36,724 nucleotides of DNA from an uncultured Microbacterium sp. (GCF_943912325.1 NZ_CALTTX010000022.1:1-36724), one strand, 5' to 3'; shown: positions 7,666 to 15,517, counted from the stretch's first letter. Numbers and translations are program-made. The notes: generated by a model not told the origin, from the sequence alone.

Positions 7666-8910
7666 TCACGCCTCGATGAACACGCCCTTGCCGACGACCG
7701 TGATGCCCGAATCGGTCACGGTGAACCCGCGCGCGAGGTCGCGTTCGCGATCGACGCCGACCGTCGCGCCGGGCGCGAGCTCGACGTTCTTGTCGAGGAT
7801 CGCCCGGTTCACACGCGCTCCCGCGCCGACGCGGACATAGTCGAACAGCACCGAATCCGTCACGGTCGACCCGCCGCCCGCGAGCGTCCATGGGCCGACG
7901 ACAGAACGCTCGAGGTGCGTTCCCGACAGCACCGAACCGAGCGACACGATCGAGTCGATCGCGTTGCCGATGCGCCCGAGCGAATCGCGCACGAACTTCG
8001 CCGGCGGCGAGTTGACGAGCTGCGAGTGGATCGGCCAGTCGGTGTTGTACAGGTTGAAGATCGGCAGCGTCGAGATCAGGTCTTGATGGGCGTCGAAGAA
8101 CGAATCGATCGTGCCCACGTCACGCCAGTACGAACGGTCGCGATCGGTCGAACCCGGCACGTCGTTGCGCTTCATGTCGTAGACGCCGGCCTCGCCGCGC
8201 TCGACGAAGTACGGCACGATATCGCCGCCCATGTCGTGGTTCGACGTCGTGTTCTCGCCGTCGGTCGTGACGGCCTCGATCAGCGCGTCGGTGTCGAAAA
8301 TGTAGTTGCCCATCGACGCGAGCACTTCGTGCGGCGCGTCGGCGAGTCCCGTCGGGTTTTGAGGCTTCTCGAGGAACTCGCGGATGCGATCGGGATGCGC
8401 GGGGTCGACGTCGATCACACCGAACTGGTTCGCGAGCGAGATGGGTTGACGGATGCCGGCGATCGTCGCGCGCGCGCCCGAAGCGATGTGGGCGTCGAGC
8501 ATCTGCTGGAAGTCCATGCGGTAGACGTGGTCGGCGCCGATCACGATGACGATGTCGGGCTTCTCATCGGTGATGAGGTTGAGCGACTGCAGGATCGCGT
8601 CGGCCGAGCCCGAGAACCAGCGCTTGCCGAGCCGCTGCTGTGCGGGAACGGAGGCGACGTAGGAATCGAGCAGTGCCGACATGCGCCACGTCTGCGAGAC
8701 GTGACGGTCGAGGCTGTGGGACTTGTACTGCGTCAGGACGACGAGTTGACGCAAGCCCGAATTTATGAGGTTCGAGATCGCGAAATCAATCAGCCGATAC
8801 TGCCCGCCAAAGGGCACGGCAGGCTTGGCGCGGTCGGCGGTGAGCGGCATGAGGCGCTTGCCCTCGCCGCCGGCGAGGATGATTCCGAAAACCTTCGGTG
8901 TGGCTGGCAT
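7666..8910 (-). CDS. glgC: Glucose-1-phosphate adenylyltransferase
   Basis: ADP-glucose pyrophosphorylase of 414 aa, the first committed step of glycogen (or maltose-1-phosphate glucan) synthesis. The nucleotidyltransferase signature AGGEGKRLMPLTADRAKP is near residues 12-29, followed by FGGQYRLIDFAISN. Later come VIGADHVYRMDF (metal and nucleotide site) and FLEKPQNP. The C-terminal third carries left-handed beta-helix repeats (SVVGPWTLAGGGSTVTDS) and ends GKGVFIEA. I prefer ATG 8910; a GTG at 8916 would add two residues. TAGGCT at 8917-8922 ends 6 bases before the ATG, suggesting a leaderless mRNA. Divergent from the glycogen synthase-like gene across 46 bases. Confidence 0.95.
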   Translation of the reverse strand: MPATPKVFGIILAGGEGKRLMPLTADRAKPAVPFGGQYRLIDFAISNLINSGLRQLVVLTQYKSHSLDRHVSQTWRMSALLDSYVASVPAQQRLGKRWFSGSADAILQSLNLITDEKPDIVIVIGADHVYRMDFQQMLDAHIASGARATIAGIRQPISLANQFGVIDVDPAHPDRIREFLEKPQNPTGLADAPHEVLASMGNYIFDTDALIEAVTTDGENTTSNHDMGGDIVPYFVERGEAGVYDMKRNDVPGSTDRDRSYWRDVGTIDSFFDAHQDLISTLPIFNLYNTDWPIHSQLVNSPPAKFVRDSLGRIGNAIDSIVSLGSVLSGTHLERSVVGPWTLAGGGSTVTDSVLFDYVRVGAGARVNRAILDKNVELAPGATVGVDRERDLARGFTVTDSGITVVGKGVFIEA

Positions 8911-8916
8911 GGCCAC

Positions 8917-8922
8917 AGCCTA
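8917..8922 (-). promoter_or_regulatory. Leaderless-type -10 (TAGGCT) for glgC
   Basis: TAGGCT on the minus strand lies 6 bases before the glgC ATG in the 46-base gap shared with the divergent glycosyltransferase. The hexamer overlaps the GTG at 8916 closely, supporting ATG 8910 as the start. Confidence 0.45.
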
Positions 8923-8956
8923 GGCCCCGATCCCCTGAGGTACTACCGTCTTGACT

Positions 8957-10147
8957 ATGCGAGTCGACATCGTCACGAAGGAGTACCCGCCCGAGGTTTA
9001 TGGCGGAGCAGGCGTACACGTCACCGAGTTGGTGAAAGCGTTGCGCGCGCTGCCCGACGTCGAGGCGCGCGTGCAGGCATTCGGCGCCCCGCGAGACGAA
9101 CAGGGCACGGCGTCGTACGCCGTTCCCGCGGAACTCGCCGATGCGAACGGCGCGATTCAGACGCTCGGCGTCGACCTCGCGATGGTCGGAGCGATCGGCG
9201 GTGCTGACATCGTTCACTCGCACACCTGGTACGCCAACATGGCGGGCTACCTCGCTTCGCTGCTGCACGGGATTCCCCACGTCGTCTCGGCTCACAGCCT
9301 CGAGCCGTTGCGGCCGTGGAAGGCGGAACAGCTCGGCGGGGGATATGCCGTGTCGAGCTGGATCGAGCGCACGGCGTACGAGAACGCCGCCGCGATCGTC
9401 GCCGTCTCGGGCGGCATGCGCGACGACATTCTGCGTAGCTACCCCGCGGTCGACCCCGAGCGGGTGCACGTCGTCTACAACGGAATCGACACCGAGTCGT
9501 GGCATCCGATCGACGACCCCGAAGCCCTCGCGGCGCTCGGTGTCGACCCCGCGCGCCCGAGTGTCGTCTTTGTCGGCCGCATCACACGGCAGAAGGGGCT
9601 GCCGTATTTGCTGCGCGCGGCCGAACTGCTGCCGCCCGAGGTGCAGTTGATCCTCTGCGCCGGCGCCCCCGACACCCCCGAGATTCTCGCCGAGGTCGAA
9701 GGTCTCGTGCACGAGCTGCAGCAGAAGCGCACGGGCGTTGTCTGGCTTGACCGACTGCTCTCGCGTGACGAGCTCTGCACGATCCTGTCGGCCGCGACGA
9801 CGTTCGTATGCCCCTCGGTGTACGAGCCTCTCGGCATCGTGAACCTCGAGGCGATGGCGTGCGGAGCCGCCGTCGTTGGCACCGCAACCGGAGGTATTCC
9901 CGAGGTTGTCGTCGACGGCGTCACGGGGCGTCTCGTGCCGATCGAGCAAGTGCAGGACGGCACGGGCACTCCCGTCGATCCCGAGCGTTTCGTGCGCGAC
10001 CTCGCCGCGGTACTGACCGAAGTTGTCTCGGATCCCGCGACCGCTGCGGACTACGGTCGCGCGGGGCGTCGGCGCGCCGCCGAGCAGTTCGGCTGGGACG
10101 CGATCGCCGAGCAGACCGCAGCGTTGTACCGCTCGCTCATCCGCTGA
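8957..10147 (+). CDS. GT4 glycogen synthase-like enzyme (GlgA, or GlgM maltose-1-phosphate synthase)
   Basis: GT-B fold glycosyltransferase of 396 aa using ADP-glucose. The N terminus KEYPPEVYGGAGVHVTEL is the donor-side Gly-rich loop, HSHTWYANMAG follows near residue 90, FVGRITRQKGL starts the second domain, and the GT4 E-x7-E motif is YEPLGIVNLEA. The length and the divergent pairing with glgC resemble Mycobacterium tuberculosis Rv1212c/Rv1213. Rv1212c, long called GlgA, is known to make maltose-1-phosphate (GlgM), so this enzyme may do the same; sequence alone does not decide. The start is ATG 8957, giving MRVDIVTKEYPP; TTG 8951 is in frame but less likely. Confidence 0.9.
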   Translation: MRVDIVTKEYPPEVYGGAGVHVTELVKALRALPDVEARVQAFGAPRDEQGTASYAVPAELADANGAIQTLGVDLAMVGAIGGADIVHSHTWYANMAGYLASLLHGIPHVVSAHSLEPLRPWKAEQLGGGYAVSSWIERTAYENAAAIVAVSGGMRDDILRSYPAVDPERVHVVYNGIDTESWHPIDDPEALAALGVDPARPSVVFVGRITRQKGLPYLLRAAELLPPEVQLILCAGAPDTPEILAEVEGLVHELQQKRTGVVWLDRLLSRDELCTILSAATTFVCPSVYEPLGIVNLEAMACGAAVVGTATGGIPEVVVDGVTGRLVPIEQVQDGTGTPVDPERFVRDLAAVLTEVVSDPATAADYGRAGRRRAAEQFGWDAIAEQTAALYRSLIR

Positions 10148-10227
10148 GGGCGATCACCGGTGTCGGTTGCCCGCGTTGTCGGTGAGCACAGACCGCGCGT
10201 CCACCTCGGCGTGCCGTGAGCCGCCGG

Positions 10228-10233
10228 TAGGGT
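10228..10233 (+). promoter_or_regulatory. Leaderless-type -10 (TAGGGT) for the orphan ABC ATPase
   Basis: TAGGGT ends 6 bases before the ATG at 10240. The intervening TGAGGC could also act weakly in ribosome binding if transcription starts further upstream. Confidence 0.4.
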
Positions 10234-10239
10234 TGAGGC

Positions 10240-11022
10240 ATGCCTTCTGCCCTGCAGCTGTCCGACGTCGTCGTTCGCCGCGACGGGCGCAACATCGTCG
10301 ATCACCTCGACTGGAGCGTCAACGACGACGAGCGCTGGGTCGTGCTCGGCCCCAACGGCGCCGGCAAGACGACGATTCTGCAGTTGGCGGGTGCCCTGCT
10401 GCACCCGTCCGAGGGACGCGTCGAGATCCTCGGTGACAGGCTGGGCCGCACCGACGTGTTCGAGCTGCGCCCCCGGATCGGGTTCGCGTCGTCGGCGCTG
10501 TCGCGCCGATTCCCGCCCGAAGAGACGGTGCTCGACATCGTGCTGACGGCGGCGTACGCCGTGACGGGCCGGTGGCGCGAGCAGTACGAAGACATCGACG
10601 AGCGCCGGGCGCTGCGCGTGCTCGCCGAGTGGAAGCTCGACCACCTGGCCGACCGCTGGTTCGGCACGCTGTCGGACGGCGAGCAGAAGCGCGTGCAGAT
10701 CGCGCGCGCCGTCATGACCGACCCCGAACTGCTTTTGCTCGACGAGCCCTCGGCGAGCCTCGACCTCGGCGCGCGCGAAGAGCTGCTGCAGTTGCTCGGC
10801 GGCTACGCGCAGGCGCCCTCGACGCCGGCGATGGTGATGGTGACGCATCACGTCGAAGAGATCCCCGTCGGGTTCACGCACGCCCTGCTGTTGCGCGACG
10901 GTGCCGTCGTTGCGGCCGGAACGCTCGATGAGACGATCACGGCCGAGCACCTCGAGGCGACCTTCGGGTTGCCGATCGCGCTGACCCGCGAGGGTGGCCG
11001 GTTCGCCGCGCGCGCGGCTTAA
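10240..11022 (+). CDS. ABC transporter ATP-binding protein, partner unknown
   Basis: Single ABC ATPase domain of 260 aa. Walker A GPNGAGKTT is at residues 37-45, the Q-loop region includes IGFASSALSRRFPP, the signature is LSDGEQKRVQIAR, Walker B is LLLLDEPSAS and the H-loop is VTHHVEEIP. The C terminus (after about residue 215) reads LLLRDGAVVAAGTLDETI. No permease or binding protein is adjacent, so the transported substrate is unknown. The divergence of the Q-loop region and the lone position recall ModF-like or iron-related lone ATPases, but I cannot assign it. It follows the glycosyltransferase by 92 bases with its own probable promoter, so it need not be cotranscribed. Confidence 0.85.
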   Translation: MPSALQLSDVVVRRDGRNIVDHLDWSVNDDERWVVLGPNGAGKTTILQLAGALLHPSEGRVEILGDRLGRTDVFELRPRIGFASSALSRRFPPEETVLDIVLTAAYAVTGRWREQYEDIDERRALRVLAEWKLDHLADRWFGTLSDGEQKRVQIARAVMTDPELLLLDEPSASLDLGAREELLQLLGGYAQAPSTPAMVMVTHHVEEIPVGFTHALLLRDGAVVAAGTLDETITAEHLEATFGLPIALTREGGRFAARAA

Positions 11023-11055
11023 GTGCGATCGCTCGGATCCGGGCGGTCCATCTGA

Positions 11056-11061
11056 TAAGAT
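11056..11061 (+). promoter_or_regulatory. -10 element (TAAGAT) for rpmE2
   Basis: TAAGAT at 11056-11061 predicts a transcript start near 11068 and a leader of about 89 bases before the L31 ATG, unusually long for this window. A clear -35 is not visible. Confidence 0.45.
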
Positions 11062-11069
11062 CGAGTTTT

Positions 11070-11120
11070 GGCGCGTGTATCGTCCGGGGTGCATTTCCCG
11101 CGGCCGAGCAGTCGCGCAAG
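11070..11120 (+). promoter_or_regulatory. Possible structured leader RNA upstream of L31
   Basis: Within the predicted leader, GCGCG (11071-11075) can pair with CGCGC (11113-11117), enclosing a hairpin whose arms CGGGG (85-89) and TCCCG (96-100) pair around a 6-base loop. L31 leaders that bind their own protein are known in several phyla including Actinobacteria. I see only pairing potential here, with no check against the published consensus. A Zur-type operator was looked for and not found. Confidence 0.35.
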
Positions 11121-11156
11121 ACTTTCCATCCCTCACTCACGTCTGACGAGGACACC

Positions 11157-11408
11157 ATGAAGACCGACATTCACCCCGACTACCAGGCCGTCGTTTTCCG
11201 CGACCTCGCGTCCGGCGAGACCTACCTGACGCGTTCGACCGTCACGAGCGACAAGACGATCGAGCTCGACGGCACCGAGTACCCCGTCATCGACGTCGAA
11301 ATCTCGTCGGCTTCGCACCCGTTCTACACGGGCAAGCAGCGCATCATGGACTCGGCCGGTCGCGTCGAGAAGTTCAACCAGCGCTTCAAGAACTTCGGTT
11401 CGCGCTGA
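11157..11408 (+). CDS. rpmE2: 50S ribosomal protein L31 type B
   Basis: Ribosomal protein of 83 aa. The N terminus MKTDIHPDYQAVVFRDLASG and the C-terminal SSASHPFYTGKQRIMDSAGR with FNQRFKNFG are characteristic of L31. It has no cysteines, so it lacks the zinc-binding CxxC pairs of the zinc-containing form and is type B. In many bacteria this form replaces zinc-containing L31 under zinc limitation; whether a second L31 exists in this genome cannot be seen here. The start ATG 11157 has GACGAGGA about 6 bases upstream. A perfect terminator hairpin follows the stop. Confidence 0.97.
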   Translation: MKTDIHPDYQAVVFRDLASGETYLTRSTVTSDKTIELDGTEYPVIDVEISSASHPFYTGKQRIMDSAGRVEKFNQRFKNFGSR

Positions 11409-11430
11409 GTCTCACCTCGGCGACAGCCTC

Positions 11431-11460
11431 ACGAAAGCCCCGCTTCGGCGGGGCTTTCGT
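11431..11460. terminator. Perfect 13-bp hairpin terminator after rpmE2
   Basis: A perfect 13-bp inverted repeat (ACGAAAGCCCCGC and its complement) around a TTCG tetraloop, 22 bases after the rpmE2 stop. Being symmetric and placed between convergent genes, it could stop both rpmE2 and the exonuclease gene on the minus strand, which ends at 11511. Confidence 0.85.
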
Positions 11461-11510
11461 CGTCGGTGGGATGGTGCGTGAAGCCGCGGGTCACGCTGAG
11501 GGGGAGGGCG

Positions 11511-12296
11511 TCAGCGGATCGGCCACGAACCGTCGACGGGGTCGGTCGGGTCGATTCGGCCGATGCGAACGAAGTACTCGGTGAGGCTCTCGGCCTGGCT
11601 GCGCGCCCACCCGATCTGCTTCGCGTGCAGTTCGTCGCACGTCTCGGGCAGCTGATCGCTGTAACGCTCGGCGAGCGCCTGCGCGACGCGGCCGGCCGCG
11701 ATCGCGTCGGCGGAAGCGTCGTGCGCACCGTCGAGCGTCACGCCGTAGCGCGCCGCGACGACATCGAGCGTGCGCTTGCCGCGGCGATAGCGATCGAGGC
11801 GTTTGTCGACGACGAGGGGGTCGATGACGGGCGAGGGACTCTCGATGGCCGGCAATCCGTAGCGGAGTGCTTCGTATTTGAGCAGCGAGAAGTCGTACGG
11901 CGCGTTGTAGGCGACAACGGGGATGCCGCGGTCGAACAGCTCGCGCAGGCGCTCGACGACGCCGGCCACGACCCCGTGCGCGGGCCGGCCGTGCGCGCGG
12001 GCGTGCTCGGTCGAGATGCCGTGCACGGCCTGCGCCCCGGCGGGGATCTCGATTCCCGGGTCGGCGAGCCACGTGTGCTGCTCGATCACCGTGCCGTCGG
12101 CGTCGAGCACGCCGACGTGAGCGGTCACGATCCGGTCGTGCGTGACGTCTACGCCCGTCGTTTCGAGGTCGAAAACCCCGACGCGCTGTCCCCATGCAGG
12201 CAGTTGTGCCGCGGCGTCGACGCGGTCGCTTGCGGCGCGATTGACGTCAACGCCATCGAAGTCGGCCGGGTCGAAGAGGGTGTCGATCTCGCTCAC
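11511..12296 (-). CDS. DnaQ-like 3'-5' exonuclease (DEDDh)
   Basis: Exonuclease-domain protein of 261 aa related to DNA polymerase III epsilon. The DEDDh motifs are visible: Exo I VFDLETTGVD (about residue 40), Exo II in VVAYNAPYDFSLL, and Exo III HDASADAIAAGR with the catalytic His. The N-terminal 35 and C-terminal 45 residues lie outside the nuclease fold. In actinobacteria such stand-alone proteins are often annotated as 3'-5' exonucleases; the partner polymerase is unknown. The start is uncertain: I prefer GTG 12296 because TAGCGT (12304-12309) ends 7 bases upstream, the leaderless spacing seen for other genes here. GTG 12305 and ATG 12326 are in-frame alternatives. Confidence 0.85.
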   Translation of the reverse strand: MSEIDTLFDPADFDGVDVNRAASDRVDAAAQLPAWGQRVGVFDLETTGVDVTHDRIVTAHVGVLDADGTVIEQHTWLADPGIEIPAGAQAVHGISTEHARAHGRPAHGVVAGVVERLRELFDRGIPVVAYNAPYDFSLLKYEALRYGLPAIESPSPVIDPLVVDKRLDRYRRGKRTLDVVAARYGVTLDGAHDASADAIAAGRVAQALAERYSDQLPETCDELHAKQIGWARSQAESLTEYFVRIGRIDPTDPVDGSWPIR

Positions 12297-12303
12297 GATG
12301 TTC

Positions 12304-12309
12304 ACGCTA
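12304..12309 (-). promoter_or_regulatory. Leaderless-type -10 (TAGCGT) for the exonuclease gene
   Basis: TAGCGT on the minus strand lies 7 bases before the GTG at 12296 and helps decide that start. If a longer protein is made, this hexamer would be inside the coding region. Confidence 0.35.
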
Positions 12310-12395
12310 GAGGCAACCTCCGACATCGACTCGGAGCCTCGCCGAGCGCACGGTCGGTATCCGCGCGCCCCCAGCGAACGCGCCATCGGCGTCCG

Positions 12396-12401
12396 TAGAC
12401 T
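12396..12401 (+). promoter_or_regulatory. Leaderless-type -10 (TAGACT) for the alpha/beta hydrolase
   Basis: TAGACT ends 6 bases before the ATG at 12408, the same geometry as at other genes in this window. The spacer CAGGGG may double as a weak ribosome site. Confidence 0.45.
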
Positions 12402-12407
12402 CAGGGG

Positions 12408-13304
12408 ATGCCCCGCCTCGCCCCGCATCCCGACGTCAGCGAATTTGCGACGCTGCGCTCCGAGCGGCGCGACGTGGATGTGCTCGGCGCGAGCACCGCG
12501 TACTGGGTCTACGGCCCCGACGATGCCGCCGTCACGATCCTCGCGGTTCACGGATTCCGGGGTGATCACCACGGACTCGAGCCCGTCTTCGCGCTCCTGC
12601 CCGAGATCCGCATCATCGCCCCCGACCTGCCCGGCTTCGGCGAGAGCGCGCCTTTGCCGATCGCTCACGACCTCGACGGTTACGCCGCATGGCTCACGGC
12701 GTTCGCGGCACAGGTCGCGCCGGGCGCGATCGTGCTCGGACACTCGTTCGGATCGATCGTCTCGTCGGCGGCCGTCGCGCGGGGGCTCCCCACCCCGCGG
12801 CTGATCCTGGTCAACCCGATCGGCGCGCCCGCCCTCGAGGGCCCGCGCGGCATTCTCACGCGGCTCGCCGTGTTCTACTACGCGCTCGGAGCCCGGTTGC
12901 CGCGCCCGCTCGGCGAGGCGCTTCTGCGCAACCCCGTCGTCGTTCGCGTGATGTCGATCGCGATGGCGAAGACGAAGCGGGCGCCGCTCCGCCGATTCGT
13001 ACACGCTCAGCACGACGCGTATTTCTCGGCCTTCGCCGATCGTGAGGTGCTGCGCGAAGCGTTCGTCACGAGCGTGTCGAACGACGTGCGGGCCCATGCC
13101 CCCGGCATCCCGATTCCGACACTACTGATCGCGGCCGATCGCGACGACATCACGCCGATCGAGGCGGAGCGCGCGCTCGCGAAGCTCTTTCCCGAGGCGC
13201 GACTGGTCGAGATCGCGGGCGTCGGGCACCTCATTCACTACGAGACGCCGCGCGCCGCGGCAGCCGCCATCGACGAGTTCGTCGGCGAGCACGCGCGCCG
13301 CTAA
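12408..13304 (+). CDS. Alpha/beta hydrolase, substrate unknown
   Basis: Cytoplasmic alpha/beta-hydrolase fold protein of 298 aa with no signal peptide. The oxyanion region is LAVHGFRGDHHG (about residues 45-56), the nucleophile elbow GHSFGS places Ser113, the acid is probably Asp244 or Asp247 in AADRDDITP, and the base is His274 in GVGHLIHYE. The cap region (about residues 140-220) contains an Arg/Lys-rich stretch. The sequence around APDLPGFGES is typical of the general esterase, lipase and epoxide hydrolase group, so no substrate is assigned. The start at ATG 12408 is supported by the -10 element just upstream. It is convergent with the CGNR regulator gene, 18 bases away. Confidence 0.85.
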   Translation: MPRLAPHPDVSEFATLRSERRDVDVLGASTAYWVYGPDDAAVTILAVHGFRGDHHGLEPVFALLPEIRIIAPDLPGFGESAPLPIAHDLDGYAAWLTAFAAQVAPGAIVLGHSFGSIVSSAAVARGLPTPRLILVNPIGAPALEGPRGILTRLAVFYYALGARLPRPLGEALLRNPVVVRVMSIAMAKTKRAPLRRFVHAQHDAYFSAFADREVLREAFVTSVSNDVRAHAPGIPIPTLLIAADRDDITPIEAERALAKLFPEARLVEIAGVGHLIHYETPRAAAAAIDEFVGEHARR

Positions 13305-13322
13305 AGGCAAAGGCCCGAGCGC

Positions 13323-13889
13323 TCAGTCGCCGTCTTCGGCCTTACGCCGGCGATAGGCGTGTACGTTCATGCGGTTGCCGCAATTGCCCGTATCGCAGTA
13401 GCGCTTCGACCGGTTGCGGGAGTAGTCGATGAACACGGCGTCGCAATCGTCGGCGTCGCACGAGCGCACGCGGTCGTACTCGTCGGCGCGAATGACGTCG
13501 ACGAAGGCCATGGCCGCCTCGACGAGGATGCGGGTCGCAAGCGGCTGATGGTCGGCGGCGTGAATGTGCCAGTCGTAGCCGTCGTGGATGACGAGCTGGG
13601 GGAGCGCTTCGCCGTCGCGCAACATCTCGTTGACGAGGGGCACGGCTCTGACGCGGTCGACGCGCCACAGCTCGCGCAGCCGCCCGCGAATTGCCCGCAC
13701 GGCCTCGAACTCGGCGAGGTCGCGCGAGAGCACGCCGGTGTAGGGGTGATCGACGAGATAGTTCGCGAAATCGTCGAGCGTCGCGAGCGAATCGGCCGCG
13801 TCGTCGCCGTCGGGGCCGCGCCGGGGGAGCGTGTTGACGAGGTCGACGGTCGCGTTGAGCGCCATGCGCGTGTCATGGATGAAAACCAT
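13323..13889 (-). CDS. CGNR zinc-finger (ABATE domain) transcriptional regulator
   Basis: Regulator of 188 aa. The N-terminal two thirds match the ABATE/putative stress-induced regulator layout (MALNATVDLVNTLPRRGPDG, then LRELWRVDRVRAVPLVNEML). The C-terminal CGNR zinc finger contains CDADDCDAVFIDYSRNRSKR followed by YCDTGNCGNRMNVHAYRRRK. Four cysteines form a C-x4-C-x17-C-x4-C-like set and the CGNR signature itself is intact. The family is regarded as DNA-binding; targets are rarely known. The start ATG 13889 has AGGAGT 5 bases upstream. It is divergent from an EamA exporter gene, a likely target, across a gap with GTTA...TAAC and AGTGT repeats. Confidence 0.9.
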   Translation of the reverse strand: MVFIHDTRMALNATVDLVNTLPRRGPDGDDAADSLATLDDFANYLVDHPYTGVLSRDLAEFEAVRAIRGRLRELWRVDRVRAVPLVNEMLRDGEALPQLVIHDGYDWHIHAADHQPLATRILVEAAMAFVDVIRADEYDRVRSCDADDCDAVFIDYSRNRSKRYCDTGNCGNRMNVHAYRRRKAEDGD

Positions 13890-13911
13890 TTGACTCCTGA
13901 CACCACCCTCC

Positions 13912-13931
13912 GTTAGTGTCACCAGTGTAAC
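13912..13931. promoter_or_regulatory. Candidate operator between the CGNR regulator and the EamA exporter
   Basis: The 20 bases begin GTTA and end TAAC, and contain a direct repeat AGTGTCAC / AGTGTAAC with a 9-bp period. A further inverted AGTGT copy lies near 13938. The block sits 23 bases upstream of the regulator start in the only shared intergenic space. Assignment to the CGNR protein is inference. Confidence 0.3.
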
Positions 13932-14044
13932 GAGCAACACTCGTGACGGCGCGGCACGGGCGCGGAACCCGCTCGACGACAGGTCGGCGGGCACAATCCA
14001 CGGCGGCGCACTCGGATCATCCACTCTCGACCCTTGGATCCGCC

Positions 14045-15064
14045 ATGGTCAGCGCCGCCACCGGCCAGTTCCCGTTGCCCGTTCTCACCGCACCGGGCGC
14101 TGTCCCGCGCGTCCGCGCCGGCGCGCTGCTCGTGGGACTCGCCTCGGCGCTCGCGTTCTCCTCGAGCGGACCGATCATGAAGCCGCTGCTCGAAGCGGGG
14201 TGGTCGCTCGGCGCAGTTCTGCTGCTGCGCATGGCGGGCGCGGCCCTCGTGCTCTCACCGGCCCTCGTGCGCGCGCTCGTGCGCGACCCGCAGCTCTTGC
14301 GTCGGCACTGGGCGCTGTTCCTCGGGTTCGGGGCCACGGGTGTCGCCGGCTGTCAGATCTTTTATTTCGCGGCGATGCAACGGATGCCGGTGGCTGTCGC
14401 CCTGCTGATCCAGTACCTCGCCCCGGTCATGCTCGTCGTCTGGGCGTGGGCACGCACGCGCCGCCGCCCCTCGACCCTCGTGATCGGCGGGTCGATCGCC
14501 GCGATCGTCGGCCTCGTGCTCGTCGTCGACGTCACGGGCGTGCGCTTCGACCTGCTCGGGACCCTGTTCGCGCTCACGGCGGCCATATGCGTCGCCGCAT
14601 ACTTCTTGCTGTGCGACCGGGCGGGCGAGGACGTTCCGCCGCTCGCTCTCGCCTCAGGGGGTCTCGTCGTCGGGGTCGTCATCATGGGCGTGCTCGTGAC
14701 GACCGGCATCCTGCCGTTCCGCGCCGTTGCTGTCTCGATCGATCTCGCGGGGCTCGAGGTGCCGTGGTGGGCCGCGATCGCGTGGGTCGCGCTCGGCGCG
14801 ACGACCCTCGGCTACGCGCTCGGCGTCATCGCGATCGGGCGGCTCGGATCGCGCGTCGCGTCGTTCGTGGGGCTCTCGGAAGTGCTCTTCGCCCTGCTGT
14901 TCGCGTGGGCGCTGCTCGGCGAAGCACCCACGCTCGTTCAGGTGCTCGGCGGGGCGATCCTCATCGGTGGCGTCGTGCTCGTGCGCGCCGACGCGCAGGT
15001 CGAGGCGGGCGGTGCGCCGCCGAGCGACGCTACTGCGCCTGTGCCTGTCGTGCCAGCGCCATGA
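14045..15064 (+). CDS. EamA/DMT-family exporter
   Basis: Integral membrane protein of 339 aa with ten predicted helices in two EamA repeats (about residues 20-150 and 165-310), as in drug/metabolite exporters such as RhtA. Conserved features are ASALAFSSSGPIMKPLLEAGWS in helix 1-2, AMQRMPVAVALLIQYLAP in repeat 1 and IGRLGSRVASFVGLSEVLFA in repeat 2, followed by LGGAILIGGVVLV. The C-terminal tail is Ala/Pro-rich. The substrate is not predictable; amino acids or related metabolites are common. The start ATG 14045 is the first with a plausible N terminus; the preceding in-frame sequence is not family-like. The 3' end overlaps the convergent Lrp-type gene by 35 bases. Confidence 0.88.
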   Translation: MVSAATGQFPLPVLTAPGAVPRVRAGALLVGLASALAFSSSGPIMKPLLEAGWSLGAVLLLRMAGAALVLSPALVRALVRDPQLLRRHWALFLGFGATGVAGCQIFYFAAMQRMPVAVALLIQYLAPVMLVVWAWARTRRRPSTLVIGGSIAAIVGLVLVVDVTGVRFDLLGTLFALTAAICVAAYFLLCDRAGEDVPPLALASGGLVVGVVIMGVLVTTGILPFRAVAVSIDLAGLEVPWWAAIAWVALGATTLGYALGVIAIGRLGSRVASFVGLSEVLFALLFAWALLGEAPTLVQVLGGAILIGGVVLVRADAQVEAGGAPPSDATAPVPVVPAP

Positions 15065-15509
15065 GCGGCGTGATGCGGTAGGGAATCACTTCGCCCATCA
15101 CGAGGTGCGTCTCGGTGCGCTCGACTCCCGGGATCGCGATGATGCGTGCGTCGACATCGAAGAGGTGCTTCGCATCGCGGCACGCGACGAAAACCTGCAC
15201 GTCGATCGTTCCCGACAGTCCGAACCCCTGCACGATCTCGGGGATCGTCGCGAGCTCCTGAATGATACGGGGAAGCTCGGTCTGCTGAACCTGCACCGTG
15301 ATCGCGGCCTGCAACGCGAACCCGAGCGTCGCGGGCGAGACGGTGCGCTCGAACGAGAGGAACGTGCCCTCGCGCTCGAGCTTGATCATGCGAGCCTGCA
15401 CGGTGTTGCGCGAGAGCCCGAGACGTTCCGCGAGGGCGACGACGGTCGCACGCGGATCGTCGGTCAGGGCACGCAGCAGCGCGATGTCGACGCGATCGAG
15501 CTTGCTCAC
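15030..15509 (-). CDS. Lrp/AsnC family transcriptional regulator
   Basis: DNA-binding regulator of 159 aa. The N-terminal HTH (about residues 3-52) has LDRVDIALLRALTDDPRATV followed by LAERLGLSRNTVQARMIKLE. The C-terminal RAM/ligand domain (about 70-145) has GFALQAAITVQVQ and ARIIAIPGVERTETHLVMG. These proteins usually sense amino acids and control their metabolism or export, and the convergent EamA exporter is a plausible but unproven target. The start GTG 15509 follows TAGCCT (15518-15523) by 8 bases, suggesting a leaderless transcript; a longer in-frame reading upstream has no HTH-like sequence. Confidence 0.92.
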   Translation of the reverse strand: MSKLDRVDIALLRALTDDPRATVVALAERLGLSRNTVQARMIKLEREGTFLSFERTVSPATLGFALQAAITVQVQQTELPRIIQELATIPEIVQGFGLSGTIDVQVFVACRDAKHLFDVDARIIAIPGVERTETHLVMGEVIPYRITPLMALARQAQAQ

Positions 15510-15517
15510 GAAACGTG

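Noticed and set aside
7204..9207. A 667-codon open frame on the plus strand through luxS and glgC
   Set aside because: Shadow of luxS and of glgC on the opposite strand; no recognisable motif.
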